Counted from the stretch's first letter, positions 10,648-25,300 are shown. The stretch is 64,000 nucleotides of DNA from Vanessa cardui (GCF_905220365.1 NC_061138.1:5409814-5473813); one strand, 5' to 3'. The notes: a model not told the origin generated them from the sequence alone. Numbers and translations: made by a program.

Positions 10648-13376
10648 AGTTAGTCTACGTGGCAAATTACCTCATTGGTTTACCACGCTTAAGCGTATAC
10701 ATAATATTGAATTAAGTAAGATTTTGATACCTACATAATATGATTTAACTACGTGTGTAACAAAATCAACAATAAATTATTATGATCACTAATAGGAGTG
10801 CACTTGTATTCAATGTAAAGTTTGCTATGGGTACCTTCAATTTGCAGAAGATTGGTTTGGGTGTAAATTTTTTATTATTTTATTATGAATCGTTATTATC
10901 AAAAGATATCAGTTTTTTTTATTGAAACAATACACGCACTCAGGTCTATTTACGTTATCTAGCTATAAACACTATACCGAAACTATCAAGTGTAGGTATA
11001 ATTGCTTGATACAGTATGAACGGTATATTTAATCTATTGTAACAAAATTTATGACCTTTTTTTCTAAGCTTCTTATTTAACACATAAACGTTAACTAGTA
11101 GACAAAAGTGTAATAAATAAAGCTATATATTGTCGTCAAAATAATATAATACTTATAATTCTAAAGTTAAACAGTTACGATGGAACTGTGGAATGATGCG
11201 TCAATTCTGAGCATATAATTCACCAGAATTTATAAAAAAGTTTCGTGCAATTTGTTGATACTCCGATGACGTAGGGCCGTGGGCTCTCACAGCATATAGT
11301 CTTTAGATGGAAGAAACGCGAAGAAGGTATTAAGTCGCACAATTCATTTAACACTCGTCGAAAGATACGGAAGAGACTGACACCTCTTGGCGATGACGTC
11401 CCGAGCTATGGAATTTTAATTGAATCTGTGATGACTGTCTTTGAAAGACTAGTTAAATAAATTGCGATTAGTGATTTGGTGTCAACTAGTGCAATGAAAA
11501 ATCATGAAGAAATAAGGAAAACCTAGAACAACCCTATTTACTTATTGAAATCAGAGGAATATAGTTTCCTGTATAGATAATACATAATTTTAATTATATC
11601 TACTCTAAAATATTAGGTTATATTCTGTATCTGTACTAAAAGCCTTAAAATTAGTAATGTATGTACAGTCGCACTCCACACGACCGTACCAAATCTCCCA
11701 TATACTGATAAGCTATCAACTGATAAGACTAATGCGATTACGCAGGTGTGCCCGCGTCGCACCGCAAAACGCGACCTTCGACCAGTGCATACCGGTGTAA
11801 GCATTCTTAATTCCTAATCATGATAACAATCATATAACTTCAGATATTACTTTGAACCTAATTTAAAACTAATTCATATGACAACAACATGTTTCAAACC
11901 TTCTCCTCAAAGGGAGAGGAGGGAATTTACTGGAGTAAATAAATCGATGGGAGCTTAAAATTATTTCGATTATATTGTAAATATTTACAGGCAGGCTTTT
12001 TGCAAGTCTTCCAAACAGTTGTTACTACGTATTACCGTTTTAAAAGAGCGAATATGTCGGTTATATAAGTGGTACCAATGAATTTATATCTTTAATTATA
12101 ATCCGTAGTAAAAGCAATATTTATACTTCTTGAAATAACAACGTAGATAATTAGACAGACCACTCAAATATCTAGAAAAAAAACTATCATTTGAAAGTCT
12201 AATTTGTTACTTTAAAAAAACTAAAATATTTATTCGAAATTTCTTTAAAACGACATAAAATAATCATGTATACGTAAACAAGCGATACAACAAAACGAGT
12301 AATTGATAATTAATTGAATACTATTCTTGTCAGTTCGATATTCAAACAAAACAATAAGCCCATTCTTAAAATTTAATATTTAGTACATACTCGTACTTAA
12401 TGTAATTCTACTCTTGAAAATATAGTTATGACAAAGATATACAGTTGACATTGTTGCAAGAATTATGTAGGACATTGATAACACAATGACTTCTTATTAT
12501 TCATGTATACACTAAACCAGCTTCGCACGATTTTTATTATTGTATAGTTTTATGCTGATAAGGTCTAGTACACACTTTAATAAGATGTTACACATCGGTA
12601 CAAGACTATGGTAACGAGTTTAATTTAGCACTAATTTAAAATTAGAACACAACAATCAACCCACTATGAGGCAATCCAGCAAAGATTTTAGGTGTTTTTT
12701 TATGGATTTGGGTATATTTATTTTATTTTAAGCGTTCCACGGGTCTTTATGGCCTTATTTGTATATATTTTAACTAATTAATTTTAAATAAACTAGTTTA
12801 AAGGAAAATGACAGAATATTTTATGATTAAAAATGAAATTGACATATGTAGGTACATATATGTTTCATTCCATAAAATATATAAAAGTATGTTTTATATT
12901 TTTTTACAAACGATACTTTCTTTAATTTACATTGTACATATATCAATACTACCACAATATATTAATTATCGGTTATACATTATCGTTATTACATATACAT
13001 ACATATTATTACACATTCGTTTGAAGTTTTTAACTTCAATATACGACAAAAACGTGATTTGAAAATCAATAATAAACTTACAGTGTTTCCTAAATTATTG
13101 TAATGCGAAATATGAAAATGTAAATTATGTTGGAAGTTCGAGTAAAGATAAAATACCTCAACAACTTTAATACCAGGATAGCTTATGGGTGTTTGCCTTA
13201 AAGAGTTATAGTTGTTACATTTAATTAACCTTGATTTTATGATTCCTATCGTTAAAATTTAATAAAAATGAAAATATATCTAGTACATAGATATACTACC
13301 CAATACATTAGGTTACTACCCATGACTTATTCTATCGCCAGACTTTGTATTTTTTTCATAAATGATATTTTCATTC
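10648..13376. other. Intergenic DNA, no protein gene seen
   Basis: AT-rich. It holds two CGATGACGT (ATF/CREB-type) motifs at 11264-11272 and 11391-11399, a GCAGGTG E-box at 11742-11748 in a small GC-richer patch (11660-11800), and a SINE remnant listed separately. The ORF at 12808-13062 is I/Y/L-rich low-complexity translation and is not called. Confidence 0.4.
11886..11935 (+). mobile_element. 3' fragment of tRNA-derived SINE (same family as 47595-47897)
   Basis: The stretch with AAACCTTCTCCTCAAAGGGA and then GAGGAGGGAATTTAC matches the 3' part of the SINE at 47595-47897, where AAACCTTCTCCTCAACGGGA occurs. The rest of the element is missing, so this is a short decayed copy. Confidence 0.65.
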
Positions 13377-13552
13377 CGTTTGGAGGATGAGTGAGGTGTA
13401 ATTACAAACATAAGACATAATATCTTAGTTCCTAAGGTAAGTGGTGTATGGACGAAGGATGATTAACATTTACTGTATTGCCACTGGTTATAGGTGGTGA
13501 TAAACAATCAGATGAAACATATGCCAGTCTTCCTATTATTTGAAGTTAAAAA
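13377..13552 (-). repeat. Unclassified lepidopteran dispersed repeat, copy 2 (reverse orientation)
   Basis: A decayed reverse copy of the family at 34384-34625. Shared landmarks are GAGTGAGGTGTAATTACAAAC, AACATAAGACATAATATCTT, AGTTCCTAAGG and the end CAGTCTTCCTATTATTTGAA. It has no coding content and approximate ends. Confidence 0.6.
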
Positions 13553-16500
13553 AAAATCCACGTAGTCAAGCAAAAAGATCAAGTAATTACGATGCAATGC
13601 TGTTAAGCCAATACCGACTAGTGCCATATTAAATATATCTTTGAAAATCTTTAGCAAATTAACAGAATATAATTTTCCGTTAATTCATTCTGATATGACA
13701 TGATTGAGGTACGTAATGCTCATTGATGTTATTCACAATTTCAGCGTATCAGCACCATGAGCCAGTTTATATCAAGTTATTTATGCGGAAACAGCATTTA
13801 GTTGTTATTATCGTACTATATCATAATCATAGTCTCTAAGATATAGCGGTACTAACGGACAGGTGGGCCGTCAGGTGTTTGCACTTGCGAGGTGTGAGCG
13901 CACCGACTCTGATAAGAATACTGATAATAGCTGTAATCATAACGAATCACTGTGCCCGTAGTGTCTATTTCGAAGGTTTGGCTCTCCTCCAATGCCTAAA
14001 TGATAAAGTATATCATTAGCAATACATTGACGTCTAATTGTTAACATACTTAAAAATAAATGACTTCTTACAGGACTAAAAATTAAACGTCGATTGATTG
14101 TGTACGCATATGTTTCTTATGCATAATTTTCCTACAATGCCTTTATCATTTATTGTATGTTATATTGTGTATGTTAAATTTCATGATTATCAGTTCAGCC
14201 ATTAACACGTAAAACTGTAACAAACAAACTTAATTTTGCATTTATAATAATAGTTACACCAGTTTAATGGCATTTATCAAAAGGAAATTTTGTATTAATA
14301 ATATATTGTATATGCCCTACTCGTAAGTACACAGAATGTAATACCTACCTCCTTACATTGCTTTTTTACTCTGAGCCGTAGTATGTAATAAAGGCAAATG
14401 TTACCACAACACAAAATGTCGTATTAAAATGAAGTATAATTATACATTATAATAGTTTTCGAACGCTTTTTTTAAGTTCGCGATGGTTGACACGTGGTAT
14501 CTCAGTCGTACTTGCCCGGAATAAAATCTGCGTAATTCAGAACACCTGAGGATTTCTTTCCGCTCATCGATCACGGATTACGTCACTAAAAATGAAAATA
14601 TTTGTTATAATCCATCATTTCTAAATATATTAATATATTGATGATAAGTTATTATCTTGGCTTACATTTAATTTTTATTTATTGCCCCAATTTAATCGTA
14701 TTGTTTTGTAAACGTCACGTATTGATTATATTTTATTTATGAACAAGCAATTAAGTGCTAGTGCACTTCAATATTTTTAACGTTATCAACGTATGAATCA
14801 AATAAACCACAACGATAAGCACCAAGATAGGTTAGGGCGTATCTTCATTAATATTCCTTGACAAATATAAAACACTGCCTAAGTACTCGTTACTTATTAC
14901 AGAAACGTTCTTATGCTAAACCTACTTTACACGCACTCTATTGTATAGGTGTATATACTAAATAACAATAATGCGTTCATTCTCTTCTTTGGCTAATTTG
15001 TTAAAGTCATTCAGGCCATTTTTTTTGAGATATTCTCAAGTAGGATATAGCCAACTGCATGAGACTTATTATTAGAGTAATCATGTTTCTGCGATATGCG
15101 CTAAAACAGTTACAATATCTATGTACATATTTGCTTATAATAGGACTCGCAATATGATCGGACTCAAAATATATTTAAAATTAAAAAAAATATTTTTTTA
15201 TTGCCCTTACAGGGGATTCGAAGCTTCATGATCGGCAGGAGTACAAACTTACTAAAAACTAATAGATATACTGTTAAATTTTTAGTCATATATATTATGT
15301 ATTCTAAGAATAAAGACAGTCCGGTCTATAGCTAGCCTATTGACTAATTGTTCTATCTAATTGGTAGTCTATAGTTCGACCCTAACGCTTAACCTAACAG
15401 CTAGATTAAGAAAGATATACTACAACACGAAATACAATAGACGTATCACTACGAGAACAAATCGTTATGTCCCTTGATCTGATATTACAAGAAGTTGTAG
15501 TATAGTTACTCATACTTCAATACAGTACTAGAACACGAACCGCTGCCGCGATAAAATATCTATTGATAGTAATAAGATTTTATTATTCGTATATAAAATG
15601 TTTTGGCGTTGACAGCCACATGGTAGTCGTTCATTTTCTCTACAAAGCGAAACGCGAACATTGCAAGGAGCTGTGTAAACAAGACAACACGACGACGTTT
15701 CATGTCGCTAAGCATGTCCGCAATTACTTACAGCAATGTAAATTTATAAAATAGCCCTTATGCTGTAAGCAATAACGCGTTCAAAATGCTTCAGATTTTG
15801 TTGTGAGTTATGTTACATTGATTACCGCAACTGATTGCAACAAAAGGTGTAACTGAGAAACGCGGCTGTATTACCCATAACAAAGTAGTTGTTACTCGAA
15901 AATGTATGCACCTAGGTATATAGCTATGAGAAAACCACTTGCCAATACCTTAACGACTATCTTATTTTTCCGTCCATATAACGGAATTTATAAGTACATC
16001 AAAATTAGTATTTAGAGAATGTATCATCGTGTCTTTGTTGAAAACGTGACTGCGTATTCTACAGAAATGTTTAAAGGATATAGCTATGTCTACCACAGCA
16101 TGAAATATTAAGTTACGAGTATTTCTCTTAGACAGAATTGTTTTTCTCTCGGCGATGAGATATTTATGGACTAGTACATCATATTCTATGCGTATTTATT
16201 TTTGTTTATCTGTATTGCAAGGTAAAGTTTCTCGTGTTGAATACATACTGCATACAATTGTAATAGGGAAAAGAATATATTTAATTCAAGGAAAACATGT
16301 CAATAAATTATTACTTTAAAAAAACACATGTTCTATTTTCAAATTCTAATTTAAATTTAGTCTACAAAATTTATAGTTCATGCCAGTAAATAATAGACGA
16401 CGTTTTAAGAAATGAATTATAATGTATATAATTATAATTTATATATTAGATTAAAGCCTAAGATCGTGAAGATAATGGTGTCTGCTAGACCAGGTGGACG

Positions 16501-17667
16501 CACTAAACACGCACCAAATGCACTGCCTGTCATACTTAAACTCACTACGCAAATAAAACATTAGCCCCAGTAAATGATTACCGCTGATAAACTTAAACTC
16601 TTGTACAAACACTCGTTTTCTTTGGTTATCTTTACTGATAATTGACTTATCTTTTATTAATATATCAGCAAAGGTATCAAAATCATATCTAATAGAATTA
16701 TTCCAACGAAATAGAAAAATAGTAAAAAAAAATATTGTAGTGTATTACTTTAATTAGTCTATTTATAATTTTAATTTTTACGTTCTAAAAAGGTTTTATT
16801 TTAAGTGTTTTAAAGTTTTAAATGGTCTGTTCGTTATTTCATACTTCTAGTTATTCAGAATCACATTTATAAGTAAAACAAAATAAAGGCGTGCAGCAAA
16901 AACATTAAGCGTGTTGAATATTGATTTCACTCGGGCGTATCGAACTTGTTAACCTTTCACGAAACTATACTCGTCTTCATTATTCATACCTTAATGGCTT
17001 AAACGTGAACTTTGTATCTTTCTACTAATTTATTTATTACGACCAAAATAATGATAATAGCAAAACTTGATTTGACTCTTGTGAGTCAATCTTACATTTA
17101 TTTTTGGTCACAACTAATGTCTTGAAGTATATTTAAGTGACCAAAAGTCAAGTTCAAACAAAAACATACATAAATTTTAAGAAAATCTTTTAAAATATTT
17201 CGTGGGGCAACATAAAAGTCATTGAAATATTTTGTTTATTTTATTACCGATGAATATTCGATACGCACCCTCGGATATTAGCGTTTAATATTCAATAACT
17301 ATAAGAAATGCTCAGTTAGGAGTCAGAACTAATATTATATTCAAGCGAAGAGGTCGGCGGAGTGAAATGTTACAGACTTTTTAAATATTCAAAGAGTGTA
17401 AAGGGCACCAACGCAACGCAGCGCAATACGAGCATATTTACCTCGGGTCTTCGCCTGCCCCGAGTATTTACTGTACAATAACAAGTCCATGTTATGCTTA
17501 TGTTGAACTAACTTCATTACTATATTACGAATTTGATATTTACATTTTCATATTTTTTTATAATGTTACAAAGTTGCGTTATGTTAAAGTTTGTAAATCT
17601 TTGACATATGACCACACTTATGTATTCACATTGAATTAACATAGGAGTAGAAACGGAGACGGCCTTG
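13553..17667. other. Intergenic DNA, no gene seen
   Basis: Uniformly AT-rich over 4 kb. The only longer open frame (63 codons at 15563-15754) lies in a patch of balanced composition but resembles no family I know and has no splice or promoter support. A GC-richer patch near 13855-13910 contains CAGGTG. Confidence 0.4.
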
Positions 17668-17738
17668 TAGATACAACACGCGATTCGTAATGGAAGATTA
17701 CGAGTTCGTATCTGGACAAGCACCACTAATTGACTTGA
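17668..17738 (+). mobile_element. Highly decayed 5' end of the tRNA-derived SINE
   Basis: GAGACGGCC, then AACACGCG, GATTACGAGTTCGTATCTGG and ACAAGCACCACTAATT align in order with the head of the SINE at 47595 (GAGATGGCC, AACGCGCG, GATTGCGGGTTCTAACCCAGG, GCAAGCACCGCTGATT). The B-box is degraded (GTTCGTATC). It is an old truncated copy; small ORFs on the minus strand here are shadows of it. Confidence 0.6.
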
Positions 17739-20700
17739 CCAGTCTTTATGGTATGGTATTCTGAAGAATATGTGTTTATAATAAAAAATACTCTTGTATA
17801 TTCTCTTAGAGCTGGTATTTTTGGAATAGAAAGTGCAATTTTAAACAATTTGCCAAAACGTTTCATAAATGCGGTAGAAATAAGTAAATTACATAAAAAA
17901 TACAACCGAATTAAGAACCTCATTTTTTTAAGTCGTTTAAAAATGCTTGTCATTGCTGTGACGTGTTTGCTTTTCTTATCTAAAACGTAGATGTGCCTTT
18001 CATTAAATTTTATAAAAGTCATAGCTATTATCAACTACGTCCAACATCAATCAAATCAGTCAATCGCAATCAACAAACAAATATCTTAATTTCATCGACC
18101 TTCTTAAGTTTTAAGGCTTTCTATCGGATTACATAATGTTATGTAAGCTCAGATCGTAATAACAACTGCATCGTACGTGTAATGTATTGTTCGTGTTTAC
18201 AGTTAAGCGAGCCGAACATTATTGTGGTTCACGGCGAGCTGCATTATTACAAAGGTAATATTATGTACAACAACTTGTCTGACAATCTATTTTAAAAAAA
18301 ATAACTACGTCGCATGTTTTATATAAATATATATTATTATCATCGAATAAATTAATACTGTATCCATAATAAGGAACGTTGTATAGAAAGAAGTATGAAA
18401 ACATCGTTCAAAGATATTCAAGGTGCGCGACATGAGTACTTTTTCGATCAATTATTGCCCAAAAGTGTTGTCATTTCCATTTCCTTAACGGAAATAAAAG
18501 GACACTCCTTATAATCATTTTAAAAAGACTGTCCTAGTTGCTTCTGATTGGTCTATCTATTCTTTAGTTGGTTATCAATTTACACGATGATTGGCGAATA
18601 TTAAAGAGAGATATGATATGTTCCACGGAAGTGGAATACTTCACCTTTATAGTTATGATAATATGACTTTAATGATGAAATGTAATAATTATATAATATA
18701 TATAAAAACAACCAACATTGCTCTACGAAAAAATAAACTACTATATTTTACCAATATAACCGGCATACTTGTGTATAGATGGTCATAATTTGTACAGAAA
18801 TTTGCTATACTTATATACCTTCAACACTTTTCAAATTAACATTCACATGGGCATATCTAAATACAGAGATATGCATACAAAGATTACTTTGTTTGAACAA
18901 ACTCTTGATTTATATTCATAGCCTAGTATTAATTTCATAAACCATTAAAGATTGCGATATTATCAAAAGCAGAAATCGTGATGCAGTTACTATGTCGGCA
19001 ACATCGTAAAACACACAGATACACAAAACTTAATAAATAGAATATTATTATATTGCACTTCATTTAAGGATGTTTTTTATTTCTTATGAAAAGTGTCATA
19101 ACACCAAAATCCACTACAGAGAAATGTGAAAAATGAACTTAGGCATATATGTAACTTATTTTTCTAACGCAATAAAATGAAATTACCCAGAGTCAACAAT
19201 TTGAAAGTATTTTACAAATACTATAAATAAATGAAAGAAGTATTCATTAAAGTTCAATTAAGTTCTCATATTTTATGTAGATGCCATAAATAAATCCCAA
19301 GTTTTCTCACGAACGGGGATGTATTTTTGAACAAAATGTTATCTTCTGCTGTAACTAATTCAAATATAAACACTAATTTTCGTTTTCCTAATATCAAATA
19401 AAAATTTCCTTGATAAACTTTCATCAATAATTTAACTCCCCGACGGAGATGAATATTAGAAAACGCCTCCTCGCTTTTTCCGCGCTCCATGAGCAATTCC
19501 TGAACTAAATTTAATCCATTTAGACCCATTGGTTTAGGTTATATATAGATAGTATTTTATGAAGAAAAAACAATTTCGGTATACAATAACTTGTAGAGGC
19601 GCATAGTTACGTATTGCATATGAAGTATTGTACTACAAAAATACATAAAGAGATCCCTAACTGAGTTTATTGAACGCACTGAGATGACCAATGATGTAGA
19701 TGTGTATGATTACAGGATATAAGAAGATTCCCGGGAAATAGTTGCCATACACTCGCGTCGCATCAGATGTGTACTATGGCTTCTACCGTGCGAAAAACTG
19801 TTCTCATTACAAATTACTCTTCCGTCGTTCCAAAATCCATTAATTTATCAATTAATGGTGTAAAACAAAAGCGTTTCTTAAAAATTCGACCTTGACGGTT
19901 GCACTCTATCCAAAATAGTTTTATTAAAAAAAAATTACGTTGTTTTTTTTTAAAAAAAGTATTAACAATAAATATACATATATCACATTTGTGTTACTGT
20001 ATCTCCAGCCAGTGTGCAGCGGAAGTGACGCCCCAGTCACCTCGTGCATTGTGTACCAAATAACCAACGTTATCTATGGCGCATATGTTCTATTTTTAGT
20101 TAACTGGCTTTAGTGCATGTTGCATGACATGGTTAACAACCAGATAACTGACATCCTTTTATATCTAGCTGGTGTATCCGTGTCCTTACACGAGATATCA
20201 AGATAAGGACCAAGAAATATGTTTAATGTTTTACACATTACATTGTCATACTCGTACACTCATTGGTTTGACAATATGAGCCGGAAGAATTGAAAGCACT
20301 GGTTGTATCTAACTCATTTTTATTCAATGGATAATCACGAAATGCTTGGAAGAGATCACTCTTACCTTACTCGTAAGGTTATTTCTCTTGCATGTAAAAC
20401 GGACTCACTCACCCTTAAAATTCAAAATTTTTGGTTTCAATCTTTCGTTAAATACAATAAACTAGCGTGTTTCCAGTCTGCGAGATACTATATATATACT
20501 ATTAAATAAAAATCATAATAAGGTAGTATGTTGCAAAGATTGCTCGTATATAAATTATTAAATTTACTCATATTTAAATAAACTCTAACATATACATACT
20601 GACCAGTCTATAACACAAAAATAATCAATACATTATTTGATTTTACACGATACATAAAGCCGTGTTTATAACATTACGTAGAAATCCAAGACTTAATTTA

Positions 20701-22284
20701 TTGATATGAAGAGGTAGCTATAATATTCAACAAGTTCATTAACTAAAACGATTTCAGTTAATCAATGAGTAGATTGTAGCTGAGTGCGTTTATTTACAAG
20801 CGGCGTGAACACTAATCAAAGTGTACGGTGAGTGGGCAATTTGACATGACACTAACTTAGTGTAGACGGCAATGAGATGAATACGTACAATCTATTTTAA
20901 TGAAATCCGTACAAAGTATTAACATCAAGAAAATGACAATTGGTCGTTTATAGTCACGAATGTCTTGAACGGGCTCAGTAAAACCTATTTTTATAAAAAC
21001 TCTTGTGTACAAAATTTTATGTTCATGCTCTTGATCATTATAAAGTTCCATCGCTGGAAGACATTTCTGTTTGTAGAGCTAGTGTTTGCTTACCGTAAAA
21101 TGCAAAAAATTATCTCTGTATGATAAAAGAAAATAATGATTCTGCTTGCAATATTTGAGCTAAACAAACTGACAAATATATAAAGTTACATAATATCTTT
21201 TCAAAACCATATGCTTCAGGAATATCATTTAAGTTTCTGCACACTAAATTATGGTGACTTATTTTTATTGAATAATTGACTTCAAGAAAGTTACAACCAG
21301 AATTATTGAAGTGCCATCGTGAAAAATTATGGAATGCTTTATATAGAAACTGCACGGTGATAGCTTAGACATGGACGAAATGTGTATTCAATTTATATAG
21401 GTTAAAGGTGAGCCTAAAGAATCTTTATCTCTATATCGATGCATACATACATGCATAATTCGTACGATTTCGTTAAATGCATACGATAACTTGACCTAAA
21501 ATTATATAGACATATATAAAAAGCTTTTATTACAGTATAAATGTAAAATATAATTTAACCGAATATATGTCAAATTATTGTTCCTTAAATTTGTAATTAT
21601 TATTATATTTGCAAGTAGGTATTAAGTGTTAGATATTTGTAAAATGTTAAGTATTCTCATTATTAAAATATTAACATTTTAATGAAATAAAGTAAAGGTG
21701 TTCGTTTAATTATGTATTTGAACATATTACAGTTAATTAGTAACACGGAAGTAATTAAATTTGATAAAATAGTTAAAAGGTATTTATTATCTAAATTCCA
21801 AAGTCCAAAGCATCTTGTTATTATGTTGACAATAATATTCTAAAATAATAATAATGTATTATTACACTAAATAAATAAGATATGTAATGTTAATTTAAAA
21901 AATATATATTTTTCTATTTTATTATTTATAATTTGTAAATAAATTACAATCTACTAAAAAAATAACGAGGCGTTTTTTCGAACAAAATTTTAAGGTTTCC
22001 ACAAACAACAAGTTTCAAACTGTAATAAAAACATATAGTAAATATATAAAATGTTTGAATAAAATTAAAAAAATCACCTAGATACAAAACAAAACTGTAA
22101 TTCATATCATTACTAACACGAGCAGTGACCACTTACGTCTTACGTGTAGCGGAAATTGAGGTTGAATTTGTTTATTATATGTCTCGCAACAAAACTATCA
22201 GCTTGCGTCTTTATATTAATATTTTATATACTGTTCAATTACATAGGCGATGAACACTTTCATAATTTTACACTCCAGTTGTCA
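17739..22284. other. Intergenic DNA, no supported gene
   Basis: AT-rich, with a minus-strand small ORF listed separately. A promoter-like motif CGGAAGTGACG (ETS site joined to a half CRE) is at 20020-20030 in a short GC-richer patch (20005-20050). No transcript start or exon can be tied to it. The overlapping ORFs on both strands at 17726-18034 are not convincing. Confidence 0.4.
19266..19529 (-). CDS. Possible small ORF of 87 codons, unrecognised
   Basis: The frame starts ACCAATGG (good translation context) and encodes a peptide beginning MGLNGLNLVQELLMERGK. Its mix of G, E, K, R and V is more protein-like than the I/N/Y/F-rich shadow ORFs around it. A TATATATAACC stretch lies about 20 bp upstream on the same strand, and AATAAA (minus) lies near 19077. 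I recognise no domain, signal peptide or membrane segment. ORFs of this length do occur by chance in a window this size, so this is a weak call; a chance frame is the main alternative. Confidence 0.15.
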   Translation of the reverse strand: MGLNGLNLVQELLMERGKSEEAFSNIHLRRGVKLLMKVYQGNFYLILGKRKLVFIFELVTAEDNILFKNTSPFVRKLGIYLWHLHKI

Positions 22285-22366
22285 GCAGTCGTGGCCGAGC
22301 GGTTAAGGCGTCTGACTAGAAATCAGATTCCCTCTGGGAGCGTAGGTTCGAATCCTACCGACTGCG
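22285..22366 (+). tRNA. tRNA-Ser (AGA)
   Basis: An 82-nt class II tRNA: acceptor GCAGTCG/CGACTGC, A-box TGGCCGAGCGG, anticodon stem TCTGA/TCAGA around loop CTAGAAA (AGA at 22318-22320), long variable arm CCCTCTGGGAGCG, B-box GGTTCGAATCC and discriminator G. It has no intron. A TTTT terminator is at 22371-22374. The extended variable arm and anticodon make serine certain. Confidence 0.97.
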
Positions 22367-25300
22367 AAACTTTTGTAATAAATTTCCTACTTATTGTAAT
22401 AATTTTTTTAATAATAATAAATAATAATTTGTAACTTAATAAACCAATAGATATTTAAAGAGGCTATAACAGATTAAATCTTACCAGATTTTTTAACTAA
22501 TGTTTAATATTATTATTAACGGTTAATTAGTACATATGCCAATTTACAAAAATAATGAATCGTATATGAAACTATTTACTGCTGTTATCAATATGTAAAT
22601 AAATCCAAATGAAAACAATAGCACACAAATAATAATTAATTATTCACGAGCGATGATAATATAACAAGCCACTTGATATAAGGTAACAACGCGGTGTAAC
22701 AAAATTACAAGCTAAATGTCTTTCTCATGTCTACCTCGATATTAAAATAGTTGCACGAACAGCATTACACGAACATAACTCAGAACAACAAAACTAACAA
22801 GCTTCCCACTCATTGATCGGTCGGAAGATGGCCGTTCCAGCCAGCCAGGCTCTCATTAAGCCTGCACGTGCGTCGCCCACGGCATTGCATGCTTCTACCA
22901 GGGTTGCGACACAGACTAAACGGAGTAAAAGCGGGTATCGTCGAGTTCAAAATTGGAATATACATTCGCAAGACCGCCGAGCTACATTAAACAAACAAGT
23001 TTCTTATCTCTCCATTAAGTTCTATAAATACATTCGTAATGGGATTACGCCGAAAAAACAACGTAACGCGAATAAAAACACAATTTGCAACTGAAATGAA
23101 ATACTAAACCACATTAGCTCCGGCCAACTGCCACCCCTGTGCAAAATAACTTTTCGTCATGGGATTACGAGTCCGTACCAGGGATTTAAGGTTTCATTAC
23201 TTTGCTTCGTCTCTCCCTTCTCTCTGCGGGCCCTACTAATAATCTAAATAAGATTCTCACAAATACTCATAGAAAACTCTACACAATATTCCTGCGAGTA
23301 ATCTTTAAAAAAGCTGGTTTTTAAAACCATTACACTATCAGGAAAGATGCCTTACCTTAACACCTGTGTTAAGTAAAATGAAGGTGTCATAGGCATTTTA
23401 AATACGAATTCCTTTAAAGAGTATAATAGCACAATATTATAGTATTTACTGAAGAGAATTGCTTGTGACTAATGACTAGACAAAACATTACTAAACTAAA
23501 TTATATAATGGATATCTAAATTATTTTTACTCGATTTAAATTGCATTCGTGAAATCGTAGTAGTTGCGAATGTCCCCTGATGAGTGAGGCTATAGAGTCA
23601 AGTTGGGGACGGGGAGCGTAGCGAGGCGAGACCTCTAATGTACAAATATTGCGGACGAAATGAATATATTCGGCCCCTCCCCCGGAGGGCCAGACAAGTG
23701 CACGTTTTGATTAAGTCGCTGATATGAATGTATGAAGACAGAAATTAGAAGGGACGTTGTTCAAGATGGATGCATTCTTTTAATGGCTTAAGATGGTATT
23801 ATCAACTAATTCTCTTTTCAACTACATGTCTATATACATGATATTATATCTACAAACTTTATTTTTACGAGAATCTTATTGAAATTATAAATTTTATAAA
23901 AATTGTAGTATTAAACAAAATGTTATTCAAAATAAGAAAATGAAATATATTTTACATACATTTTTTTAAAAAATATATATAAACAAGATATTTATAACTA
24001 TTAAACTATATTATGTAAATAAATAGTAAAAAAAACTAAAACAAGGTTTGTGTGCAAAAGTTGACAGTTGTTCCCATTCCGACCAATCCTTACTACAGTA
24101 CGTCCCAAGTGTCTCGCTAATACTCCATATGGCGTTATACAGTCTGCTACCTACAAATAACCATTACTAAAAGGCCTCTAACTGTAATGTGTAGAGTAGA
24201 TAAATGAACGGTTCAGTTTATACTGGTTTAATATTCATAACATTGAAAGGGCGGAAAAGTTGATGCAATGCCATGTGCATGCATTAGGGACGATGAGACA
24301 ATCGGACACCAGTCGCGTCGATTAGTTCTAACAACTGGCCACTGTGTACGACTGTACCGGACCGACTAATAAAGTAATGTAAGTTACTTAATGAGACAGT
24401 TCGTATGCAATACATTATGAAAGTAATTATTAGGGGGTTTTCGTTGCTATCAAGCAAACAATTTTTTAAAGAAAGAAACATTTATATTGCCACACACTTC
24501 AATTTAAATATTACTTTTATTGTTACCACTGAACCAAACTTTACCTTTATACCTTCATTTGTACAATATAGTAGCCTTTGTCCTTACACGGGACTCTAAC
24601 TATATACAAACCAGATTTCATATAAATTAGTTCGATGGCTGAAGTGTGAAGAGGTAACGATAGAGCTACTTTCATATTTAAAATATTAACATACATTGCC
24701 AAAGGAACCGAATTAGTATAGCTGAGTTGAAACAGGGAAAAACAAACATAAAAATTTCGATATCAGCTCCAATCTGATAAGTCGAAGTATATACACATCG
24801 ATTAGGTTTTCATTATATTATTTTCAACATAATAATAGATGTATATTGTGTTTAAAATGGCGTCAACGCCGTCAAAAGGAAATTGTGTTTCGCCAGACCA
24901 AAACAAATTCGAACAGAATTTATTCGTTTACAAACTTTAGTAGTTACATATTGACTTATTGCATATTATCCAATATTTCATTCGGAATGTAAGGAATTAT
25001 TGCATATTCGCACACAACTGTCAATGTCTGCAAATTTCCTACAAGCTCTCATGTTTCCTGAAGTACCGTCTGTCTGGCGCCGGATATGTGACACCCACGC
25101 TTGTTACCAACTAAGACGTTTGTACTACTATTTGCTAATGAATGTATGACTTGCCTTAATCATTTTCACAATCAACTATATGCTATTAATATAAGAAGAA
25201 TCTTAGAAAAATATTAAATGAATATTATTTTCTCAAAGAAATATCACACAATTTGTATTTTTATATCATCAACATATCATTAATTTTTTACTAAAGTGCT

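Noticed and set aside
16617..16690. TCTTTGGTTATCT, 13 bases identical to the 5' part of miR-9
   Set aside because: The rest of the mature sequence does not match and no partner arm of the AAAGCTAG..ACCGAAG type follows, so no miRNA hairpin forms.
17726..18034. 102-codon minus-strand ORF next to a plus-strand ORF of 80 codons
   Set aside because: The two frames overlap on opposite strands, both are rich in AT-coded residues, and neither resembles a known family.
23570..23620. CCTGATGAGTGAGG resembling the CUGAUGA core of a hammerhead ribozyme, inside a GTCCCC/GGGGAC stem
   Set aside because: The required GAAA box after stem II and a matching cleavage triplet are missing, so the fold is not a hammerhead.
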